Source: an uncultured Alistipes sp.
GTDB taxonomy: Bacteria; Bacteroidota; Bacteroidia; Bacteroidales; Rikenellaceae
Assembly: GCA_947591475.1 (NCBI GenBank)
Contig: CANQDE010000003.1
Span: forward strand, 62,001 to 126,000
Length of the DNA stretch: 64,000 nt
Reading direction: 5' to 3'
Under the pieces are notes generated by a model, which ran no database searches, was not told where the DNA came from, and saw only the letters and a program-made list of their open reading frames with translations. Position numbers and translations under genes: made by a program. Every line of letters starts with the position of its first letter. Within the stretch, counting starts at the first letter, position 1. This document shows positions 1 to 7,532 of this stretch, piece by piece.

Positions 1-1307
1 GCCGAGGCGAACTCCTCGAAATCGGTGTTGGGTTGGATGCCCGTTGGACGGACGCGTTCTTTGCGTGCCGAACCGGACTTTGTGGCCGGTTTTGGTGAAC
101 GGGGTTTGGCGTCGGCTTCCGCGTCGGTGTAGGGGACGTCGAATCCCGTGAACTCGACATCCGGAGCCGCAGCGGTCGGGTCGATGTAGCTCTCGCTGAA
201 CGGATTGTAGTCGGCATTGCTCAGCGCGGACGGCTCTGCATAGACGGCGCCCTGCTGCAAGACGGGAATCTCGATCGTATCGTTGCGGTCGAAGTCCATC
301 ATCGGCACAGCGCCCGTTTTGGCCAGCGTCTCCCGCACGGCGGCGTTGACGATCTGCCATACGGCCTGCTCGTCGGCGAAATGGATTTCGGTCTTGTGCG
401 GGTCGATGTTGACGTCGATGCGGGCGGGGTCGATCGTCAGATAGAGAAAGAACGAGGGCTGCATGCTCTCGGGAATCAACTTCTCATAGGCTTTCAGAAT
501 GGCGCTGGTCAGGTAGTTGCTCTTGAAAAAACGTCCGTTGACGAACAGAAACTGTTCGGCCGCCGAGCGCCGTTTGGCGGCGGCGGGCCGTCCGATGAAC
601 CCCTTGACCGAGGCGATCGACGTGTCGGCGGAGACGTCGAGCAGATTTTGTTTGATGTGGCGGCCTACGACTTCGACGATGCGTTCGGCGAGCGTTCCGG
701 CCGCCAGCGAATAGAGCGGTGCATCGTTGGCGTAGAGTTCGAAGGCGATTTCCGGATAACAGAGCACGACCCGTTGAAATTCGTTTCGGATTTGCGTAGC
801 GGCCGCCTGAATGCGGGTTTCGAACCGTCGCCGACGGGCCGGCACGTTGTAGAATAGGTTGCGCACGAAGAACTGCGAGCCCACAGGACATAGGACCGGT
901 TCCTGCGAGACGAATTTGCCGCCGTTGAGGTTCGTAACGGTACCCAATTCGTCCTCCGGCTGGCGGGTGCGCAACTCGACCTGCGCCACGGCAGCGATCG
1001 AGGCGAGCGCCTCGCCGCGGAATCCGAAGGTGTGGAGGTTGTAGATGTCGTCGGCCGAGACGATTTTGCTCGTGGCGTGCCGGTCGAAGGCCAAGCGGGC
1101 GTCGATGGGCGACATGCCGCATCCGTCGTCGATGATTTGGATCAATTCCAATCCGCCTTTGCGGTAGTTGACCCGCACGCTCCGAGCACCGGCATCGAGG
1201 GCGTTTTCCATCATCTCCTTGACGACCGAGGCGGGTTGTTCGACCACCTCGCCCGCCGCGATTTGGTTGGCGACGATTTCGGAAAGCAATCGGATTCTAT
1301 CTGCCAT
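1..1307 (-). CDS. mutL: DNA mismatch repair protein MutL, C-terminus beyond window
   Basis: MutL couples mismatch recognition by MutS to strand removal. Reading the minus strand from the ATG at 1307 gives 435 codons with no stop before the window edge. The GHKL ATPase motifs are clear: ENALDAG at residues 34-40, DDGCGM at 60-65 and TFGFRGEA at 93-100, followed by the transducer domain (a DPHKTEIHF segment is visible) and the start of the low-complexity linker. The C-terminal dimerisation/endonuclease domain lies outside the window, so its metal motif cannot be judged. It lies downstream, on the same strand, of the small membrane-protein gene at 1511-1921, with one copy of the intergenic repeat family in between. 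Confidence 0.95.
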   Translation of the reverse strand, partial: MADRIRLLSEIVANQIAAGEVVEQPASVVKEMMENALDAGARSVRVNYRKGGLELIQIIDDGCGMSPIDARLAFDRHATSKIVSADDIYNLHTFGFRGEALASIAAVAQVELRTRQPEDELGTVTNLNGGKFVSQEPVLCPVGSQFFVRNLFYNVPARRRRFETRIQAAATQIRNEFQRVVLCYPEIAFELYANDAPLYSLAAGTLAERIVEVVGRHIKQNLLDVSADTSIASVKGFIGRPAAAKRRSAAEQFLFVNGRFFKSNYLTSAILKAYEKLIPESMQPSFFLYLTIDPARIDVNIDPHKTEIHFADEQAVWQIVNAAVRETLAKTGAVPMMDFDRNDTIEIPVLQQGAVYAEPSALSNADYNPFSESYIDPTAAAPDVEFTGFDVPYTDAEADAKPRSPKPATKSGSARKERVRPTGIQPNTDFEEFAS

Positions 1308-1350
1308 TCTTTATTCGCGATTATTTATTTAAGTGTGCCCACGATTTTAC

Positions 1351-1449
1351 TCGGATTCTCCGATCCGCCCCTCGATGCTCGCGGCCACAGGCCGCGTATT
1401 CAGTTTGGACCCACCCCCGCACCCCCGCCTTGGCGGGGGCTTCGGTCGG
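1351..1449 (+). repeat. Interspersed repeat copy A (core only)
   Basis: Core of the repeat family also found near 7.3, 26.4 and 43.0 kb. It shows the same order of parts: a short inverted repeat around CGGATT..CCG, GCGGCC/GGCCGC, a TTGGACCCACCCC block and the strong CCCCCGCC-TT-GGCGGGGG hairpin ending in CTTCGGTCGG. The terminal parts present in copies B and D are not recognisable here. It lies between two same-strand genes. Confidence 0.75.
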
Positions 1450-1510
1450 AAAGTCGGAACGAATCGAGGATTTACTAATAGCTCGTGGCGCTAAAAATGG
1501 TCGTATTCGG

Positions 1511-1921
1511 TTATTCGGCCTGCCCTTCTTCGTAGTCGTTCGGGACGACCGTGATCGGGGCCGTCGGGTCGAAGTCGCCGTACTCCTCCTGTATCTCGGT
1601 TCGGGCCGGCGTGCGATCCATATTCGTGAAGAACGAGGCCAGTCGCGGGTAAACCAACTGGATGAAAAGCAGCGCCAGAAACGCGATTCCTAAATAGAGC
1701 CAAATCCGCATACGGCCGTTGTTCGTGCGCGAACGGCGGTTCGCACGCGCTTCGCGTTGCGTGCGGATGTACTGTCCGGGACGGTATTCGCGGTCGTCGT
1801 CGGAGCGTTGGCCGTGCAGTTCGGCGCGGCGCTGCTCGCGGGCCTCCTTCTCGGGGTCGTAGTAGCGCGGAATGTAGTTGAACTTGTTGGCGTGTTTCTT
1901 GAATGGCGTGAACCCTAACAT
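1511..1921 (-). CDS. Small single-pass membrane protein, unknown function
   Basis: 136-residue protein with an N-terminal charged region rich in Arg/Glu (about residues 20-70), one hydrophobic segment at about 73-91 (IWLYLGIAFLALLF core) and an acidic C-terminal tail. I recall similar proteins upstream of mutL in other Bacteroidales, so it is probably a conserved family, but no function is known to me. Topology is likely cytoplasmic N-terminus, single membrane anchor. Start chosen at the ATG at 1921, preceded by a TATCTTTA promoter-like box on the minus strand near 1970. Confidence 0.75.
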   Translation of the reverse strand: MLGFTPFKKHANKFNYIPRYYDPEKEAREQRRAELHGQRSDDDREYRPGQYIRTQREARANRRSRTNNGRMRIWLYLGIAFLALLFIQLVYPRLASFFTNMDRTPARTEIQEEYGDFDPTAPITVVPNDYEEGQAE

Positions 1922-2151
1922 ACAGTCTCGTTTTTAGTGAATCGAAAAATTCGTATCTTATTCGGTAAAGATACGAAAAAGCCGAGCGCAATACGAATTT
2001 TATGGTAAAAAATAGTCCATTTTCCACCGAATCGAGTAAGAGAGGGTCTGCCTTGCCGCCGTCGTCTTTTCGACGATCGCCGTCGCTTCCGACCGTCTGC
2101 CGGACGTTTTTCGGGCCGAGGCCGAAGCGGCGGATTTTGACCGCCCTTTTT

Positions 2152-3309
2152 CTAACGGAAGAAACTCTTCATCCGTTCGAAAATGTTCTGATTCTTGACC
2201 GATTCGGCATTCTGGAAATCCGGTTGTCCGGCCAATTGTTCGACTAACTTTTTCTCCTCGGCGTTGAGTTTCGACGGTATGGTGATGTCCACGACGACCA
2301 ACTCATCGCCGCGGCCGTATCCGTTGACGTCGGGCAGTCCCTTGCCGCCCAACCGCAGCACTTTGCCGGCATGCGTACCCGGGGCGATTTTGATTTTGGC
2401 CCGTCCGTCGACCGTCGGCACCTCGACCGTGCCGCCTAACAGCGCTGTCGGTACGGTGATGTTCAGATTGTGAATCAAATCGTTGCCGTCGCGGATCAGC
2501 TCCGGGTTCGGCTCCTCCTCGATGATGACCAGCAGATCGCCGTTCACGCCTCCGTGCGGCGCCGCATTGCCCTTGCCCGAAACCGTCAGAGCCATGCCTT
2601 CGCCCACGCCCGCCGGAATTTTGATCTCGACGACCTCCTGACCGCGCAGCGTCCCTTCGCCGTGGCATTTGTCGCACGGATTGGAGATGGTCTTTCCGGT
2701 GCCGCCGCAGGTCGGGCAGGGGCTTTGGGTCTGCATCCGTCCGAAGAAGGTGCTTTCGACCCGCGTTACATAGCCCGTGCCGTTGCAGGTCGAGCAGGTC
2801 GCATAGGAATTGCTGTCGCGGGCGCCCGTGCCGCCGCATTGGTCGCAGGCGACGGTCTTGTTGATTTTCAGTTTTTTGGTTACGCCGGCGGCGATTTCGG
2901 CCAGCGTCAGCCGTACCTTGATGCGGATGTCCGAACCTCGGTTGACCCGATGTCCGCCGCCCGACGAACGGAATCCCCCGCCGAAATGTCCGCCGAAGAT
3001 GTCGCCGAACTGCGAGAAGATGTCTTCCATCGAGAATCCGCCGAATCCTTCGAATCCGCCGGCTCCCCCTCCTGCGGCACCGCTCATGCCTGCATGGCCG
3101 AACTGGTCGTAACGGGCCCGTTTGTCGGGGTTCGACAGCACGTCGTAGGCCTCGGCGGCCTCCTTGAATTTCTCCTCGGCCTCTTTGTCGCCCGGGTTCT
3201 TGTCGGGGTGGTATTTGATCGCCGCTTTGCGGTAGGCCTTCTTTATTTCGTCGGCGTTAGCGTTTTTCTGGACGCCCAGCACTTCGTAGTAGTCCCTCTT
3301 TTCTGCCAT
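2152..3309 (-). CDS. dnaJ: Chaperone protein DnaJ (Hsp40)
   Basis: Co-chaperone that delivers unfolded clients to DnaK and stimulates its ATPase. All type-I domains are present in 385 residues: J domain (1-70) with HPD at 34-36, Gly/Phe-rich linker (about 75-128), four CxxCxGxG zinc motifs ([32 protein letters not shown]) and the C-terminal substrate-binding domain. It starts 3 bases after the stop of grpE, so the two form an operon. dnaK is not in the window. The 230 bases downstream (1922-2151) hold no gene; I see only a weak GC hairpin there. Confidence 0.97.
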   Translation of the reverse strand: MAEKRDYYEVLGVQKNANADEIKKAYRKAAIKYHPDKNPGDKEAEEKFKEAAEAYDVLSNPDKRARYDQFGHAGMSGAAGGGAGGFEGFGGFSMEDIFSQFGDIFGGHFGGGFRSSGGGHRVNRGSDIRIKVRLTLAEIAAGVTKKLKINKTVACDQCGGTGARDSNSYATCSTCNGTGYVTRVESTFFGRMQTQSPCPTCGGTGKTISNPCDKCHGEGTLRGQEVVEIKIPAGVGEGMALTVSGKGNAAPHGGVNGDLLVIIEEEPNPELIRDGNDLIHNLNITVPTALLGGTVEVPTVDGRAKIKIAPGTHAGKVLRLGGKGLPDVNGYGRGDELVVVDITIPSKLNAEEKKLVEQLAGQPDFQNAESVKNQNIFERMKSFFR

Positions 3310-3312
3310 GGC

Positions 3313-3972
3313 TTATTCTCCTACAACAACTTTTGCAAATCGCAGCACCTTGTCGCCCAGCAGGTAGCCTGTCTGTACGGTATCGACCACCCGGCCCTTC
3401 ATTTCGTCGCCGGCGGCGAATCGGGCTACGGCCTCCGAGGTCTCGGGGTCGAACTCCTTGCCGGTTACCTCGATGGCCGTTACGCCTTTCTGGCGCAGGG
3501 CTTCGGTGAACTTCTGCGCGATGAGCACGACGCCCGAACGCAGGGCTTCGATGTCGTCGCTCTTTTCCATCGCGGCAACGGCACGCACGATGTCGTCGTG
3601 GACGGGCAGCATGGCCAGCAACACGTCGCGTCCGCCAGTCTGCACCAAATCCATCTTCTCCTTGAGCGTGCGTTTGCGGTAATTGTCGAATTCGGCCTGC
3701 AAGCGGAGGAATTTGTCTTTCCATTGGTCGACTTCGGCCCGCAAACTCTCCTCGGCGGGATGGCTTTCCGCATCGGCCGCCTCTTTTTGGGCCTCTTTTT
3801 CCGCTTCGGCGAACTGTCGGCTGTCGGCGTCTTCTGTCATTATGTCAGACCGGCCGTCGGTTTCGTCTGCCACATTGGCACACGGCTGTCCCTCGCACGA
3901 CGGATAACCGTCGCCTTCGGTGAATCCTTCGTCGCCGCTAACTGCTTCATTGTAAACTTTTTCCTTTTCCAT
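3313..3972 (-). CDS. grpE: Nucleotide exchange factor GrpE
   Basis: GrpE releases ADP from DnaK. The ORF is open to 4509, but the ATG at 3972 (MEKEKVYNEA) gives 219 residues, a normal family length, while upstream codons are Arg-rich and look non-coding. An acidic N-terminal tail is followed by a long coiled coil (about residues 50-110, with WKDKFLRLQAEFDNYRKR) and the C-terminal beta domain with the family signature GRVVDTVQTGYLLGDKVLR. It is the first gene of the grpE-dnaJ operon. The 137 bases upstream hold no clear CIRCE or TAnnTTTG promoter. Confidence 0.95.
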   Translation of the reverse strand: MEKEKVYNEAVSGDEGFTEGDGYPSCEGQPCANVADETDGRSDIMTEDADSRQFAEAEKEAQKEAADAESHPAEESLRAEVDQWKDKFLRLQAEFDNYRKRTLKEKMDLVQTGGRDVLLAMLPVHDDIVRAVAAMEKSDDIEALRSGVVLIAQKFTEALRQKGVTAIEVTGKEFDPETSEAVARFAAGDEMKGRVVDTVQTGYLLGDKVLRFAKVVVGE

Positions 3973-4109
3973 ATCGGTCGTTTTGTTTTTTCTTTTTTCT
4001 AAGGTTCGCACAAATTGCATACCAAGGGTTCGGCACCGTCGGAGTTTGGCACGCGGCGGGCATGCCGATTTCTGCAATCGGGGCGCTTCGGCCTGTGGCG
4101 TATGGCGTG

Positions 4110-4820
4110 TCAGCCGATGAGGAAAATCGCCGGTCGTTTGTTGCTCTCGGGTAGTGTGCGGCGACGCCATTCGGCTACGGTGTGCGTTTCGACGAAGGCG
4201 TTCGGCGCGGTCAGATCGACTGCTATGCCGAGCTGCGTTTCGGGGGCGAGCGTCTGCAAGAGTTGTTCCAGCAGCTTGGCGTTGCGGTAGGGCGCTTCGA
4301 TGAAGAGCTGCGATTGGCCTTCGGCGCGGGCGCGGCGTTCGAAGAAACGGATGGCCCGTGCCCGTTCGGGCGGCTTGACGGGCAGATAGCCGTTGAATGC
4401 GAACGATTGTCCGTTCAGGCCCGAAGCCATCATCGCCAGAATAATCGACGAGGGGCCGACGAGCGGCACGACGCGGATGCCGTGTCGATGACAGGCTTCG
4501 ACGACCCAAGCGCCCGGGTCGGCGACGCCCGGTACGCCGGCTTCCGAGAGGACGCCTGCCGACCGTCCCTGCAACAGCGGTTCGATCAATGACTCGACCT
4601 CGCTGCCTCGGGTCGTATGTTCGTTCAGTTCACGGAATTCGAGCATGTCGATCGGCCGTGCGATGCCCGCTTTCGAGAGGAAGCGGCGGGCCGTGCGGGT
4701 ATTCTCCACGATGAAGTAATCCAGCGCATCCATCACCGTGCGGTTGGCCGCGGGCAGCACCTCCCACGGGTCGGTTTCGTCGGAGATGGGGCAAGGGAGC
4801 AGGTAAAGGGTTCCGTTCAT
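4110..4820 (-). CDS. SAM-dependent methyltransferase, tetrapyrrole methylase/RsmI family
   Basis: 236-residue protein of the tetrapyrrole (corrin/porphyrin) methylase fold, the family that includes the 16S rRNA ribose methyltransferase RsmI. Motifs resembling RsmI are LSEAGVPGVADPG (about residues 94-106) and LVGPSSIILAMMASG (about 119-133). It is shorter than typical RsmI (about 280) and has a divergent N-terminus, so it may be a Bacteroidota paralogue and not RsmI itself; the substrate is uncertain. It starts 3 bases after the stop of murF-alr, so the two are translated from one transcript. Confidence 0.8.
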   Translation of the reverse strand: MNGTLYLLPCPISDETDPWEVLPAANRTVMDALDYFIVENTRTARRFLSKAGIARPIDMLEFRELNEHTTRGSEVESLIEPLLQGRSAGVLSEAGVPGVADPGAWVVEACHRHGIRVVPLVGPSSIILAMMASGLNGQSFAFNGYLPVKPPERARAIRFFERRARAEGQSQLFIEAPYRNAKLLEQLLQTLAPETQLGIAVDLTAPNAFVETHTVAEWRRRTLPESNKRPAIFLIG

Positions 4821-4823
4821 GGT

Positions 4824-7262
4824 CTACTCTTTGAGATAGATGCGTTTCACGCGGTTCGAGACCGAGGTCATGATTTCGTAGGGGATGGTGCCCAGCACAC
4901 GGGCCATCGTTTCGAGGTCGTTGCCTGCGGCGGCCGAAAAGATCGTTACCTCGTCGCCCTCGCGGACGCCTGCGATGTCGGTGATGTCGATCATGCAGCT
5001 GTCCATGCAGATGCGTCCGACAATCGGCGCAGCCTGTCCGGCCACGCGCATCGACCAACGGCCGCATCCCAAATGACGGTCGAGCCCGTCGGCATAGCCT
5101 ACGGGAATGGTCGCCGTAACGGTCGGACGGGTCAGCTTGCCGGCTCGTCCGTAGCCCACCGTATCACCGGCGGGCAGGTGTTTGATTTGCACGATGCGCG
5201 TCTTCAACGCCGAGACGGGGCGCAAGGCGTCGTTGTGTTCGTAGCCGAATCCGTAAAGGCCTAATCCGAGCCGGCACATGTCGAATTGCGCCTCGGGGAA
5301 GCGTTCGATGGCCGCCGAATTGGCCGTATGCCGGATGACCGGATAGGGGAGCGAGGCGGCCACGGCGGCGCTCATCCGATCGTAACGGGCAATCTGGGCG
5401 CGAGTGTAGGCATCCTCTTCGGGCATGTCCGAACAGTTGAGGTGCGAGAAGATGGTGGCGACCTTCACCTGCGGATAGCGGGGCAGCGTCTCGCACAGTT
5501 CGCCGAGCTCCTCCTCGACGAAGCCCAACCGGTGCATCCCCGTGTCCAATTTGAGGTGGATGGGGTAGTGCGCCTCGCCCGCATGGGAGACCGCTGCCGC
5601 GAAATCGGTCAGCGAACGGAGGCTGTAAATCTCCGGTTCGAGCCGGTTGGCAATCATCTGGTCGAAGCTGTCGGCATCGGCGTTGAGCACCACGATCGGC
5701 ATCGTGATGCCCCGTTCGCGCAGCAGAACCCCTTCGTCGGTGAACGCGACGGCCAAATAGTCGACCCCTTGATATTGCAGCATCTGTGCCACTTCGAAGT
5801 TTCCGGCTCCGTAGGAGTTAGCCTTGACCATCGCCACCAAACGGGTGTGCGGCTTCAGCTTCGAACGGAAGTAGTTCAGATTGTGGATCATCGCGTCGAG
5901 GTCGATTTCGAGCACCGTGGTGTGGCTTCGGCGCGAAAGGGCGTGTGCCAGCTTTTCGAACCGGAAATCGCGGGCTCCTTTCAGCAGAACGGCGCAGCCT
6001 GCTATCGTTTGGCGGCCGATGCGGGCGATGCACTCGTCGGTCGAGGTGAAGAACTCCTTTTCGCAGCTGAACAGCGACGCATAACGTTTCAGTTTGGGGC
6101 CTACGCCGACCAACCGGTCGATGTCCGCCCGGGCGACCATTTCCGCCACGCGATGATAGAGCGCGTCGTCGTTCAGCCCGCTTTGGGCGATGTCCGACAG
6201 CACCAGCGTGCGCCTGCGTCCGAGCGCGACCGTGTGCAGGTAGTCGAGCGCCAGCGCGAGCGAATTGAGATCGAGGTTGTAGGCGTCGTTGACCAAGACC
6301 GAATCGTAGATGCCCTCCTTGACCTCCAATCGCATGGCGACCGTCGGCGTTGCGACGAACGTCGGTGCGGGATAGTTCATCGTCGCGCAGAAGGCTTCGA
6401 CCAGCTGGGCGTTGCGGCGTGAGGCGGCATTGCCCATGAGGGTCGCCGATGGGTCGGGGAACGCGGCAGCATCGACGATGCGCAGGGGAGTCTGCGGCGC
6501 TGCCTGTTCCGATGCCTTGCCCGTCCCGCTTTTCGGCGCACCGGTCGGAATCCGGTCGGCGAAGTGCGCGGCGATGCACGTCTGCAACGGTTCGTAATAA
6601 CTGTGGTAGATGAGCGTCGAGGCACGACGGGCCAAGACGAGTTTTTCGGCGCACTTCTGCTCCAAATCCCGAAAATTCTCTTGATGGGCGTCGCCGATTG
6701 AGGTGAACAGCACCACGTCGGGACGGATGATGCGCTCCAACCGCTCCATTTCGCCCGGTTGCGAAATGCCCGCTTCGAAGAGGGCTAACTGTTCGTCGCC
6801 TTCCAGCATCAATACCGAAAGGGGAACGCCCAGCTGCGAGTTGAAGCTCTTGGGCGAGCGGTAGCATTTCACATCGGCGGGCAGCTCTTCGGCGATCCAC
6901 TCCTTGATGACGGTTTTGCCGTTCGAACCGGTGATGCCGACGACCGTGCCGCGAAACTGCGACCGGTAATCGGCGGCCAGCGCCTGCAAAGCGTCGATGG
7001 CGTTTTCGACGATGACGTATCCGCAATCCGGCAGCTTTTCGACCGGATGTTCGACAAGAAAGGCCCGCACGCCGCGGTCGTACATCTCGCGGAGGTAGTC
7101 GTGCGAATCGTGGTTGGCGCCGCGCATGGCGACGAAGAGCGGATCGGCGCCCAGCTCGCAGGTGAGCGACCGACTGTCGGTTACGACCGTGCGCACGGCG
7201 CGGTCGCAGCCTGTAAAGGTGCCGTCGCATACGGCGGCGATGCGTGAAAGCGTATAGTTCAT
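4824..7262 (-). CDS. murF-alr: Bifunctional UDP-MurNAc-tripeptide:D-Ala-D-Ala ligase / alanine racemase (MurF-Alr)
   Basis: Fusion of two peptidoglycan precursor enzymes in 812 residues. The N-terminal half is MurF-like, with the ATP-binding GITGSNGKT at about residues 109-117; the C-terminal half is a fold-III PLP alanine racemase with the lysine motif VAMVKANSYGAG near residue 480. Such fusions are known in Bacteroidota. Whether the MurF half is catalytically complete cannot be settled from motifs alone. The ORF is open upstream to 7358, but that extension translates intergenic repeat B, so the ATG at 7262 (MNYTLSRI) is the supported start. The methyltransferase gene follows 3 bases after its stop. 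Confidence 0.93.
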   Translation of the reverse strand: MNYTLSRIAAVCDGTFTGCDRAVRTVVTDSRSLTCELGADPLFVAMRGANHDSHDYLREMYDRGVRAFLVEHPVEKLPDCGYVIVENAIDALQALAADYRSQFRGTVVGITGSNGKTVIKEWIAEELPADVKCYRSPKSFNSQLGVPLSVLMLEGDEQLALFEAGISQPGEMERLERIIRPDVVLFTSIGDAHQENFRDLEQKCAEKLVLARRASTLIYHSYYEPLQTCIAAHFADRIPTGAPKSGTGKASEQAAPQTPLRIVDAAAFPDPSATLMGNAASRRNAQLVEAFCATMNYPAPTFVATPTVAMRLEVKEGIYDSVLVNDAYNLDLNSLALALDYLHTVALGRRRTLVLSDIAQSGLNDDALYHRVAEMVARADIDRLVGVGPKLKRYASLFSCEKEFFTSTDECIARIGRQTIAGCAVLLKGARDFRFEKLAHALSRRSHTTVLEIDLDAMIHNLNYFRSKLKPHTRLVAMVKANSYGAGNFEVAQMLQYQGVDYLAVAFTDEGVLLRERGITMPIVVLNADADSFDQMIANRLEPEIYSLRSLTDFAAAVSHAGEAHYPIHLKLDTGMHRLGFVEEELGELCETLPRYPQVKVATIFSHLNCSDMPEEDAYTRAQIARYDRMSAAVAASLPYPVIRHTANSAAIERFPEAQFDMCRLGLGLYGFGYEHNDALRPVSALKTRIVQIKHLPAGDTVGYGRAGKLTRPTVTATIPVGYADGLDRHLGCGRWSMRVAGQAAPIVGRICMDSCMIDITDIAGVREGDEVTIFSAAAGNDLETMARVLGTIPYEIMTSVSNRVKRIYLKE

Positions 7263-7266
7263 TTCC

Positions 7267-7447
7267 TTATTCTTTCTTGTACCTGCGTTTTTCGACCCCG
7301 TTTTCGAATCCGACCGTTGTTTTCGCGGCCTTTGGCCGCGTATGCAGGTTTGACCCACCCCTAAACCCCCGCCTTGGCGGGGGTTTAGGTCGGAACCCGC
7401 AAGGTGATACGGTTTTGGATTACCGTTGGTGTAAATTTGTATATAAT
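7267..7447 (+). repeat. Interspersed repeat copy B (near full length)
   Basis: Left part (TTCTTGTACCTGCGTTTTT), inverted repeats TTCGAA and GCGGCC-TTT-GGCCGC, the TTTGACCCACCCC block, the CCCCCGCC-TT-GGCGGGGG hairpin, and a right part ending in GTTGGTG...GTATATAAT. The right part matches the corresponding end of copy D, which defines the full unit at about 180 bp. It fills the intergenic space between mutS2 and murF-alr and extends the murF-alr reading frame spuriously. Confidence 0.75.
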
Positions 7448-7451
7448 CGCC

Positions 7452-7511
7452 TATACTTTCTTGTACTAGCGTTTTTCGACCCCTTTTCCGGATCCGACCG
7501 CTGTATATAAT
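7452..7511 (+). repeat. Interspersed repeat copy B2 (internally deleted)
   Basis: Directly follows copy B. It has the left end of the family (TATACTTTCTTGTACTAGCGTT, then TTCGACCCC and a CCGGATCCG inverted repeat) joined straight to the right end (TATATAAT), losing the whole GCGGCC and CCCCCGCC hairpin section. TATATAATCGCC occurs on both sides (7440-7451 and 7504-7515). Confidence 0.65.
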
Positions 7512-7532
7512 CGCCTTCGCTCTCTTGCCGGA

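Noticed and set aside
2470..4002. 510-residue plus-strand open frame opposite dnaJ and grpE
   Set aside because: Shadow of GC-rich codons; dnaJ and grpE on the other strand are certain and the frame matches no protein pattern.
3313..4509. 398-residue open frame extending GrpE upstream
   Set aside because: The first 179 codons are Arg/Pro-rich and lie opposite the methyltransferase gene; GrpE length and motifs fit the ATG at 3972.
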